Origin: Pedobacter sp. Leaf250
GTDB taxonomy: Bacteria > Bacteroidota > Bacteroidia > Sphingobacteriales > Sphingobacteriaceae
NCBI RefSeq assembly: GCF_920984735.1
Contig: NZ_CAKLBU010000011.1
Coordinates: 112,175-176,174 of the forward strand
Direction: 5' to 3'
DNA length: 64,000 nt
A model generated the notes under the pieces. It was not told the DNA's origin. It saw nothing but the letters and a program-made list of their open reading frames with translations, and made no database searches. Positions 56,589-64,000 of this stretch are shown in pieces (positions within the stretch are counted from its first letter, which is position 1; each line of letters starts with the position of its first letter). Made by a program: the position numbers and the translations under genes.

Positions 56589-58259
56589 ATGAAAAAAATC
56601 TACCTATATCTCTTTACGCTTTCATTTCTCTTTTTTGCCTGTAAAAAAGGTGGAACAACGACAGATCCAACTATCGATCCAGTAACCCCACCATCAACAT
56701 ATACCTTTTCTGATTTAAGGGTAAATGGCACCTTTAGTGGTTTTACTTATTATGGTTTAAATAATATTCCCATTCTAAAAATCACTTTTTCATCACCAAT
56801 CAACCTCACTTCTGTTAGTGGAAACATCACCCTAACAGATGCTGCTGGAAATGCAACCGCATACACACCAACTTTAGAGAATAACGATAATACAGTTGTT
56901 ATTACGCCATCGGCATTGCAACCTATTACAAAGTATATTTTAACCGTAAATACGGGATTACTTTCCAAAACTGGCAACAAATTGCAAACCGGTATTGCTG
57001 TTAACTTAATAACAGCAGTAGACGATACCGACAAATTCCCTCGCATTACCGATGATGAACTTCTAACCTTGGTTCAAAAACAAACATTCAAATATTTTTG
57101 GGATTTTGGCCACCCTACAAGTGGTTTGGCTAGAGAAAGAAATACCTCTGGCAATACCGTTACATCCGGTGGTTCTGGTTTTGGAATCATGGCTTTGGTT
57201 ACAGGTATAAGTCGCAACTTTATTAGCAGGGCCGATGGCTTAGCCAGAATGCAGAAAATTGTGGCTTTTTTAAAAACTGCCGAGCGATTTCACGGGGCAT
57301 ACCCTCATTGGCTGGATGGAAACACTGGCAAAGTAATTCCTTTTAGCACCAAAGATAATGGTGGCGATTTAGTAGAAACTTCATTCTTGATGGCTGGTTT
57401 AATTACCGCTCGTCAATATTTTAATGGTACTGATGCCAATGAAACGGCTTTAAGAAATGATATCAATACAATTTACAATGGCGTAGAATGGAGCTGGTAC
57501 CGTAAAGATAATAGCTCAACACTATATTGGCACTGGAGTCCGAATTACAATTGGGATATGAACCTACCCATTAAAGGCTGGAACGAATGCTTGATTACCT
57601 ATGTAATGGCTGCAGCCTCTCCTACTTATTCTATTCCAAAATCAGTTTACGATATTGGTTGGGCACAAAATGGTAGTATGAAAAACGGCAATACTTTTTA
57701 TGGCGTTCAACTTCCACTTGGCCCAGCAAATGGAGGACCTTTGTTTTTTGCACACTATTCATTTATGGGCATCAATCCAATTGGATTAACCGATGCTTTT
57801 GCCAATTACGAAACCCAAACAAAAGCGCATACTTTAATTAATTATAATTATTGCAAGGCCAATCCACTGCAAAATTATGGTTATGGCGAAAATTGTTGGG
57901 GCTTAACGGCTAGCGATATCCAGGGTGGATATACTGCCAGTTCTCCAACCAACGATGTAGGAACTATTGCACCTACGGCAGCATTATCATCAATGGCATA
58001 TACACCAACAGAATCGATGCAGGCTTTGAAATTCTTTTATTATAAACTAGGTAACAAAACCTGGGGTGAATATGGTTTTTACGATGCTTTCTCATTGAGA
58101 GATCAATGGTTTGCCACTTCTACCTTAGCTATTGATCAAGGCCCAATCATTGTAATGATTGAAAATTATAGAACAAAATTAATCTGGAACCTATTCATGA
58201 GTGCTCCTGAAGTAAAAGCGGGCATGAAAAATTTAGGTTTCAGCAGTCCCAGTCTTTAA
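56589..58259 (+). CDS. GH144-type endo-beta-1,2-glucanase with N-terminal Ig-like domain
   Basis: 556 residues. Lipoprotein signal (FLFFACKKG, Cys 18), an Ig-like domain about 40-145, then a ~400-residue glucoamylase-like (alpha/alpha)6 domain. Blocks typical of that family are LVQKQTFKYFWDFGHP, FHGAYPHWLDGNTGK, DNGGDLVETSFLMAG, LYWHWSPNYNWDMNLPIKGWNECL and the ending LAIDQGPIIVMIENYR. In GH144 (Chitinophaga pinensis SGL is a founding member) this fold cuts linear beta-1,2-glucan. Probably surface exposed. Activity is inferred from the family. Confidence 0.83.
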   Translation: MKKIYLYLFTLSFLFFACKKGGTTTDPTIDPVTPPSTYTFSDLRVNGTFSGFTYYGLNNIPILKITFSSPINLTSVSGNITLTDAAGNATAYTPTLENNDNTVVITPSALQPITKYILTVNTGLLSKTGNKLQTGIAVNLITAVDDTDKFPRITDDELLTLVQKQTFKYFWDFGHPTSGLARERNTSGNTVTSGGSGFGIMALVTGISRNFISRADGLARMQKIVAFLKTAERFHGAYPHWLDGNTGKVIPFSTKDNGGDLVETSFLMAGLITARQYFNGTDANETALRNDINTIYNGVEWSWYRKDNSSTLYWHWSPNYNWDMNLPIKGWNECLITYVMAAASPTYSIPKSVYDIGWAQNGSMKNGNTFYGVQLPLGPANGGPLFFAHYSFMGINPIGLTDAFANYETQTKAHTLINYNYCKANPLQNYGYGENCWGLTASDIQGGYTASSPTNDVGTIAPTAALSSMAYTPTESMQALKFFYYKLGNKTWGEYGFYDAFSLRDQWFATSTLAIDQGPIIVMIENYRTKLIWNLFMSAPEVKAGMKNLGFSSPSL

Positions 58260-58274
58260 CCTGAAGTATACCTA

Positions 58275-59642
58275 ATGAAAATTACATTCCGCAACCTATT
58301 TTTTTGCTCTGTTATCGCAATTTCCTTTTCGTCTTGTGCACAAAAAACGAGTACAGTTTATAATCCTGATTTAACCATAAAAAAAGGTTTATCCGATGAG
58401 CAATTATTGGATCTTGTACAGAAGCAAACTTTTCAATATTTCTGGGATGGAGCTGAACCCACTTCGGGAGCAGGCAGGGAGCGTTATCATGCCGATGAAA
58501 TTTATCCTGATAATGATAAAAGCACCGTGGCTACCGGATCTACAGGGTTTGGTTTAATGGCCATCCTAAGTGGAATAGATAGAGGTTATGTCACAAAAAA
58601 AGAAGGCTTGGAGCGCTTAAATAAAATTATGGATTTCCTGGCTAAAGCAGATCGCTTTCATGGTGCCTGGTCGCATTGGATTTATGGCGAAACGGGCAAA
58701 GTAAAACCATTTGGCAAAAAAGATAATGGTGGCGATTTGGTTGAAACTTCATTTGTTGCACAAGCATTAATCTGTATTGATGCTTATTACAAAAACGGGT
58801 CAGCAGAAGAAAAAGCATTGGCAAAAAAAGCCGATGAACTTTGGAAAGGTATTGATTTTAGCTGGTACCGCAACGGCGGACAAAATGTATTGTATTGGCA
58901 CTGGTCGCCAGAATATAAATGGGAAATGAATTTTCCGGTTAAAGGCTATAACGAATGCTTAATCATGTATGTTCTGGCAGCTTCCTCTCCTACTCATACC
59001 ATTCCAGCCGAAGTTTATCATGAGGGTTGGGGTCGCAACGGTGGTATCAAGGCAAATTTTAAAGTATATGGTCATCCTTTTACTATGGATTATCAAGGGC
59101 AGAAGAATTCAGTTGGACCATTATTTTGGGCACATTATTCTTATTTAGGATTAAATCCCACTGGATTGAAAGATCAGTACGCAAATTATTGGGAAAACAA
59201 TGTAAACCATACTTTGGCCATTCACGATTATTGTGTGGCCAACCCGAAAAAATTTAAAGGTTACGGAGAAAACAGCTGGGGCTTAACAGCAAGTTATTCT
59301 GTAAAAGGTTATGCAGCACATAATCCGCAAGAAGATTTTGGCGTAATCTCTCCTACCGCAGCCATTTCTTCCATTCCGTATACACCAAAAGAATCGATGA
59401 AAGTTATCCGACATTTATACGAAGATTTAGGTGATAAGGTTTGGGGTAAATATGGTTTTTATGATGCTTTCTCGGAAACGGATAATTGGTATCCAAAAAG
59501 ATATTTAGGAATCGATCAAGGACCAATGGTGGTAATGATCGAAAATTATAGATCTGGTTTACTATGGAAATTATTTATGAGTAATGCCGATGTACAAAAA
59601 GGATTAACAAAATTAGGATTTGAAAGCCCTGAGATAAAATAA
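58275..59642 (+). CDS. Second GH144-type glucanase
   Basis: 455 residues, a paralogue of the preceding protein without the Ig-like domain. Lipobox FSSCAQK (Cys near 17). The same blocks recur: LVQKQTFQYFWDGAEPTSGAGRER, FHGAWSHWIYGETGK, DNGGDLVETSFVAQA, LYWHWSPEYKWEMNFPVKGYNECLIMYV and LGIDQGPMVVMIENYRSGL. It is only 15 bp downstream, so it arose by or is maintained as a tandem pair. Differences in the substrate-facing loops may mean one acts on the polymer and the other on oligomers. Confidence 0.83.
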   Translation: MKITFRNLFFCSVIAISFSSCAQKTSTVYNPDLTIKKGLSDEQLLDLVQKQTFQYFWDGAEPTSGAGRERYHADEIYPDNDKSTVATGSTGFGLMAILSGIDRGYVTKKEGLERLNKIMDFLAKADRFHGAWSHWIYGETGKVKPFGKKDNGGDLVETSFVAQALICIDAYYKNGSAEEKALAKKADELWKGIDFSWYRNGGQNVLYWHWSPEYKWEMNFPVKGYNECLIMYVLAASSPTHTIPAEVYHEGWGRNGGIKANFKVYGHPFTMDYQGQKNSVGPLFWAHYSYLGLNPTGLKDQYANYWENNVNHTLAIHDYCVANPKKFKGYGENSWGLTASYSVKGYAAHNPQEDFGVISPTAAISSIPYTPKESMKVIRHLYEDLGDKVWGKYGFYDAFSETDNWYPKRYLGIDQGPMVVMIENYRSGLLWKLFMSNADVQKGLTKLGFESPEIK

Positions 59643-59644
59643 TA

Positions 59645-59708
59645 GTCATTTCGAGGCACGAAGCAATCTCAATATGCTATAAAATTGCTGCGTGTCTCGC
59701 AATAATGA
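59645..59708. repeat. REP-like element between the second GH144 gene and the GH43-like gene
   Basis: GTCATTTCGAGGCACGAAGC and its diverged mirror (TTGCTGCGTGTCTCGCAATAATGA) form a third copy of the element at 18876-18952. It lies within the enzyme part of the PUL and may form an mRNA hairpin. Confidence 0.7.
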
Positions 59709-59723
59709 GTAAAAGAATTTAAC

Positions 59724-61469
59724 ATGAGAAAAACCATACTTATACTTCTCTTCCTCACATCATTTTTAGCGGTATTTGCTCAAAAACAAAAAACCTATTG
59801 TAACCCTATTAATGTTGATTATGGTTACACTCCGTTCGAATCTTTTACCGAGTGGGGTAAACATCGTGCAACAGCTGATCCGGTTATTGTAAACTATAAA
59901 GGTGAATTTTTGCTTTTTAGCACCAATCAATGGGGTTACTGGCACAGTTCTGATATGCTAAACTGGAAATTTATTGAACGCAAATTTCTTCGCCCATGGA
60001 ACAAAACCAAAGATGAACTTTGTGCGCCCGGTGTAGGCATTATTGGCGATACCGTTGTGGTTTTTGGCAGTACTTATACTAAAAACTTCACCCTTTGGGG
60101 CAGTACCGATCCATTGGGAAATAAATGGTTTCCACTAGTCGATTCTTTGGAGATTGGCGGCTGGGATCCCGCATTCTTTACCGATGATGATGGCAAATTT
60201 TACATGTACAATGGCAGTAGCAACAATTATCCAATGTATGGTGTAGAACTCGACCGCAAAACTTTTAAGCCAAAAGGCACTCGTATGCCTATGTATTTAT
60301 TAGAGAGCTGGCGTTACGGATGGCAACGTTTCGGAGAATATATGGACAATACTTTTCTTGATCCCTTTGCAGAAGGTGCCTGGATGACCAAGCATAATGG
60401 AAAATATTATTTTCAATACGGCGCACCTGGAACTGAATTTAGTGGCTATTCTGATGGTGTTGTTGTAGGCACAAAACCGCTATTTTACGATTCGCAATTT
60501 ACTCCACAGTCCGATCCATTAAGTTATAAAGGTGGTGGATTTTCTCGTGGAGCAGGGCATGGAGCAACTTTTCAGGATAATAGCCAGAACTATTGGCACA
60601 TTTCTACCAGCATCATCTGCGTTAAAAATACATGGGAGCGCCGAATGGGCATCTGGCCAACAGGTTTCGATAAGGATGATGTGATGTGGACCAACACAGC
60701 CTTTGGCGATTACCCGCTTTACCTTCCATCAGAAAGAAAAGAAAATGGACCTGCAGGACCGGGCTGGATGTTAATCAATTACAAAAAACCTGTAACGGTT
60801 TCCTCTACTTTAGGCAGTTTCCATGCTAACAATGCAGTTGATGAAAGTATCAAAACCTATTGGAGCGCAAAATCGGCAAATAATGGCGAATGGATCCAAA
60901 CCGATTTAGGAATTTTAGCTACTGTAAATGCCATTCAGATTAATTATGCAGATCAGGATGCTGAATTTATCGGCAAACAGCTTGGCATTTATCATCAATA
61001 TAAAATTCTATCTTCTACTGATGGTAAAAAATGGACAATGCTTGTTGATAAAAGTAAGAACAAAACCGATGTTCCACACGATTATATTGAACTCGAAAAA
61101 CCGGTTAAAACAAGGTTCATCAAAATGGTAAATATCCACATGCCAACTGGAAAGTTCGCCATTAGTGGTTTACGGGTTTTCGGTAATGGTAATGGAGAAA
61201 AACCTTCAGCAGTTAAAAATTTAATTGTGCTGAGAACCGAAAAAGATAAACGCAGTGCTTACATCAAATGGCAACCTGTTGACAATGCTTTTGCCTACAA
61301 TTTGTATTATGGTACAGCACCCGATAAATTATACAATTGTATTATGATCCATGATTTTAATGAGTATTGGTTCAAAGCTATGGATAGCCAAAAAGCTTAT
61401 TATTTTTCCATCGAAGCGATTAATGAAAATGGTGTTTCAACAAAAACTGAAGTAAAAAAGGTAGATTAA
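59724..61469 (+). CDS. GH43-like glycosidase with discoidin and fibronectin-type domains
   Basis: 581 residues with signal peptide (to about 19). A five-bladed propeller spans about 20-340, with acidic residues where GH43 has them: ATADPVIV (near 52), GGWDPAFFTDDDG (near 152) and EGAWMTKHNGKYY (near 223). A discoidin (F5/8 C) domain follows (about 360-490), then a fibronectin III-like domain. GH43 enzymes remove arabinose, xylose or galactose; a role on beta-1,2-glucan is not established, so it may trim a side group or bind only. Confidence 0.78.
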   Translation: MRKTILILLFLTSFLAVFAQKQKTYCNPINVDYGYTPFESFTEWGKHRATADPVIVNYKGEFLLFSTNQWGYWHSSDMLNWKFIERKFLRPWNKTKDELCAPGVGIIGDTVVVFGSTYTKNFTLWGSTDPLGNKWFPLVDSLEIGGWDPAFFTDDDGKFYMYNGSSNNYPMYGVELDRKTFKPKGTRMPMYLLESWRYGWQRFGEYMDNTFLDPFAEGAWMTKHNGKYYFQYGAPGTEFSGYSDGVVVGTKPLFYDSQFTPQSDPLSYKGGGFSRGAGHGATFQDNSQNYWHISTSIICVKNTWERRMGIWPTGFDKDDVMWTNTAFGDYPLYLPSERKENGPAGPGWMLINYKKPVTVSSTLGSFHANNAVDESIKTYWSAKSANNGEWIQTDLGILATVNAIQINYADQDAEFIGKQLGIYHQYKILSSTDGKKWTMLVDKSKNKTDVPHDYIELEKPVKTRFIKMVNIHMPTGKFAISGLRVFGNGNGEKPSAVKNLIVLRTEKDKRSAYIKWQPVDNAFAYNLYYGTAPDKLYNCIMIHDFNEYWFKAMDSQKAYYFSIEAINENGVSTKTEVKKVD

Positions 61470-61494
61470 TTTAAACGAATAAAACACACATATA

Positions 61495-63792
61495 ATGAGA
61501 AGAGCGAAAATCCTAGTTATTTTTTTAACATCCTTAGCGTTGAATATTTCAGCGCAAACCAAAAAACCAGTTTCAGCAGAAGAGGCGAAGATGAATACCT
61601 TCATCACTAATCTAATGGCTAAAATGACTGTCGATGAAAAAATCGGTCAGCTCAATTTGCCTAGCTCTGGCGATATTACCACCGGACAAGCCAATAGCAG
61701 CGATATTGGTAAAAAAATCAAGGAGGGTCAGGTTGGCGGTTTATTCAACATTAAAGGAGTTGATAAAATTAAATCGGTACAAAAGGTAGCCGTTGAAGAG
61801 AGCAGACTTAAAATTCCATTGCTTTTTGGCATGGATGTAATTCATGGCTACAATACGGTTTTCCCTATTCCCTTGGGCATGAGTGCCACCTGGGACATGG
61901 CTGCTGTTCAAAAATCTGCACGGGTTGCCGCAATTGAAGCAAGCGCTAGTGGCATCAACTGGACATTTTCTCCAATGGTTGATATTTCCCGTGATCCACG
62001 CTGGGGAAGGATTTCTGAAGGAAGTGGTGAAGATCCTTACTTGGGATCTCAAATCGCGGCTGCCATGGTAAGAGGATATCAAGGTAAATTGCAAGCCAAT
62101 AACGAAATTTTAGCCTGCGTAAAACACTACGCTTTATATGGTGCTGCAGAAGCCGGTAGAGATTACAATACAACCGACATGAGCAAGGTGCGGATGTACA
62201 ATGAGTATTTGCCACCCTACAAAGCGGCGGTAGATGCAGGTGCGGCAAGTATCATGGCATCATTTAACGAAGTTGATGGAATACCGGCAACAGGAAGTAA
62301 ATGGTTAATGACCGAAGTTTTGCGCAACCAATGGGGTTTTAAAGGCTTCGTAGTAACTGATTATACGGGCATTCCTGAAATGATTGCACACGGCATGGGC
62401 GATTTGCAAACCGTTTCTGCTTTAGCAATGAATGCTGGTATTGATATGGATATGGTTGGAGAAGGTTTCTTGGGTACATTGAAAAAATCGTTGGCAGAGA
62501 AAAAAGTGAGTATTAATGAGATCAATAGGGCTTGTCGTTTAATTCTCCAAGCTAAATATAAATTGGGTTTGTTTACCGATCCATATAAATTTTGCGACCC
62601 GGTAAGAGCAGAGAAAGAAGTTTTCAATGCAGAAAACCGTCAGGTTGCACGTGAAATTTCGGCAGAGAGTTTTGTATTGCTTAAAAACAAAAACAATGTT
62701 CTTCCCTTAAAAAAATCTGGCACCATTGGATTAATTGGCCCGTTGGCAGATAATACCGCTAACATGTATGGCACTTGGAGCGTTGCTGCTTTGTTCGATC
62801 AATCGGTTACTGTTTTACAAGGTTTAAAAAATGCTTTAGGAAATAATGCAAAAATTTTAACCGCCCGTGGTTCAAACTTTTTGGCCGATTCTATCGCAGA
62901 ACACCGCTATGTAAATGTTCACAATCCTACCTATAAACGCGATCCAAGAACGGAAGAAGAAATGATTAAAGAGGCTTTAAAGGTAGCCGAAAAATCGGAT
63001 GTGATTGTAGCAACTATGGGCGAAGGGTCTGAATTTACCGGAGAAGCCAGTAGCGTAACAGATATTCAAATTCCAGAAACACAAAAAAACCTCTTGAAAG
63101 CTTTGGCTAAAACTGGCAAACCAGTGGTGTTGGTGTTATTTACTGGTCGCCCTTTGGCTTTAAAATGGGAAGAAGAGAATATCCCCGCTATTTTGAATGT
63201 TTGGTTTCCAGGCAGCGAGGCAGGAAATTCAATAGCCGATGTACTTTTTGGAAAAGTGAATCCATCAGGTAAATTAAGTGCAACTTTCCCTCAAAATGTT
63301 GGTCAGGTGCCGCTTTACTATGCTCACAAAAATACTGGTCGCCCATTGGCAGAAGGTAAATGGTTCGAAAAATTCCGTTCTAATTATTTAGATGTAAGCA
63401 ATGATCCATTATATCCATTCGGTTATGGATTGAGTTATACCACATTTAATTACAGCGATGTGAAGTTAAGCTCAAATACGTTAACTAAAGGCAAATCAAT
63501 CACCGCATCGGTTACCCTAAGTAACACTGGCAAATACGATGGAAAGGAAGTAGTTCAACTATACATCCGCGATCTGGTTGGAAGTATTACCCGCCCGGTT
63601 AAAGAGTTAAAAGGTTTTCAAAAAGTGAGTTTAAAAGCTGGCGAGAGCAAAACAATTACATTTAATATATCAGAGAATGATCTTAAATTCTACAACTCTG
63701 ATTTAAAATTTGTTGCCGAACCTGGAGATTTCCAGGTATTTGTGGGCACAAATTCGAGAGATGTAACATCAGCATCATTTACTATGAAATAA
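61495..63792 (+). CDS. GH3 family beta-glucosidase
   Basis: 765 residues, BglX-like. Signal peptide (MRRAKILVIFLTSLALNISAQ). N-terminal barrel with MTVDEKIGQLNLP, GINWTFSPMVDISRDPRWGR and GSGEDPYLGS. The nucleophile Asp is in GFVVTDYTG (near 288). The alpha/beta sandwich and a C-terminal fibronectin-like domain (YPFGYGLSYTTF ... VQLYIRDLVGSITRPVKELKGF) complete the family. With GH144 enzymes upstream it probably releases glucose from beta-1,2-linked oligosaccharides in the periplasm. Last gene of the PUL. Confidence 0.93.
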   Translation: MRRAKILVIFLTSLALNISAQTKKPVSAEEAKMNTFITNLMAKMTVDEKIGQLNLPSSGDITTGQANSSDIGKKIKEGQVGGLFNIKGVDKIKSVQKVAVEESRLKIPLLFGMDVIHGYNTVFPIPLGMSATWDMAAVQKSARVAAIEASASGINWTFSPMVDISRDPRWGRISEGSGEDPYLGSQIAAAMVRGYQGKLQANNEILACVKHYALYGAAEAGRDYNTTDMSKVRMYNEYLPPYKAAVDAGAASIMASFNEVDGIPATGSKWLMTEVLRNQWGFKGFVVTDYTGIPEMIAHGMGDLQTVSALAMNAGIDMDMVGEGFLGTLKKSLAEKKVSINEINRACRLILQAKYKLGLFTDPYKFCDPVRAEKEVFNAENRQVAREISAESFVLLKNKNNVLPLKKSGTIGLIGPLADNTANMYGTWSVAALFDQSVTVLQGLKNALGNNAKILTARGSNFLADSIAEHRYVNVHNPTYKRDPRTEEEMIKEALKVAEKSDVIVATMGEGSEFTGEASSVTDIQIPETQKNLLKALAKTGKPVVLVLFTGRPLALKWEEENIPAILNVWFPGSEAGNSIADVLFGKVNPSGKLSATFPQNVGQVPLYYAHKNTGRPLAEGKWFEKFRSNYLDVSNDPLYPFGYGLSYTTFNYSDVKLSSNTLTKGKSITASVTLSNTGKYDGKEVVQLYIRDLVGSITRPVKELKGFQKVSLKAGESKTITFNISENDLKFYNSDLKFVAEPGDFQVFVGTNSRDVTSASFTMK

Positions 63793-63830
63793 AGGTTAAT
63801 AAATTCAAAAAGGTTTATTTATGTTGTCAC

Positions 63831-63882
63831 GTTGAGCTTGTCGAAACGCTTATAGTAGAGTCCTTCGACAAGCTCAGGATGA
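63831..63882. repeat. Inverted repeat downstream of the GH3 gene
   Basis: TTGAGCTTGTCGAA (63832-63845) is mirrored by TTCGACAAGCTCA (63864-63876), 13-bp arms with an 18-nt loop. This sequence type is a familiar dispersed intergenic repeat in Bacteroidota. It could act as a terminator for the PUL, although no T run follows. The last ~115 bases of the window hold no gene that I can support. Confidence 0.65.
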
Positions 63883-64000
63883 ACTGTGTTTAAATCCAAA
63901 TAATAATTAAATTTTTTCCAAATAATATTTCGCTTCAGGAAGGTTGTAACTGATATTGCCTTCCTGTTTTCGCAATTGCAAAGCTCTGCTTAATTAATTT

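Noticed and set aside
63905..64000. Possible 3' end of a minus-strand gene entering from the right edge
   Set aside because: Two short frames are open, but neither has recognisable content and one contains an early stop.

Overview
The window is a chromosomal segment of a Bacteroidota bacterium, most likely Sphingobacteriaceae and Pedobacter-like. Supporting signs are a SusC/SusD polysaccharide-utilisation locus, a Bacteroidetes-type division and cell-wall cluster headed by mraZ, a DNPR-type (meso-diaminopimelate) MurE, a 58-residue histone-H1-like protein, low GC content, and promoters that fit the Bacteroidetes TAnnTTTG minus-7 pattern. No rRNA, tRNA, CRISPR array, transposase or phage gene was recognised. 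The genus is an inference from family resemblance; no search was run.

Layout. 1-10.3 kb holds mixed housekeeping genes: the end of a penicillin-acylase gene, a LuxE-like protein, tyrS, a patatin-like lipase, ligA, dapA and small proteins. 10.5-28.5 kb, almost all on the minus strand, holds an alpha-oxoamine synthase and then the complete division/wall cluster, transcribed mraZ-rsmH-ftsL-ftsI-murE-mraY-murD-ftsW-murG-murC-ftsQ-ftsA-ftsZ. Three GTGGT repeats of 10-bp period precede mraZ, and a DnaA-box-containing hairpin separates ftsA from ftsZ. 28.4-29.06 kb is a gene-free stretch with four related imperfect palindromes. Next comes a GNAT-pgk operon with a LacI/PurR-like palindrome at its promoter.

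30.9-39.6 kb is a five-gene operon for an apparently synthase-dependent exopolysaccharide. It encodes a sensor-kinase-like protein without a visible phosphoacceptor histidine, a BcsB-like periplasmic protein, an outer-membrane barrel, a processive GT2 synthase with an N-terminal MshEN-like domain, and a polytopic membrane protein. A GH5 glucanase is divergent. gap and a WecA-like phosphoglycosyl transferase follow.

42.2-46.8 kb is the least ordinary part. A GT2 gene is followed by five small, secreted, cysteine-patterned proteins. All end in a (C)PIDDY-like motif, a hydrophobic stretch and a basic tail, which is the architecture of a PEP-CTERM/exosortase-like sorting signal. One copy appears to be frameshifted inside this signal. 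An orphan Wza-like exporter lies next to them.

47.9-63.8 kb is a PUL on the plus strand: a membrane-spanning propeller/Y_Y_Y/LuxR-type regulator, SusC, SusD, a LamG lipoprotein, two GH144-type proteins, a GH43-like protein and a GH3 beta-glucosidase. GH144 with GH3 points to beta-1,2-glucan as substrate. The regulator probably senses breakdown products in the periplasm. SusCD import oligosaccharides made at the surface, and GH3 finishes degradation to glucose.
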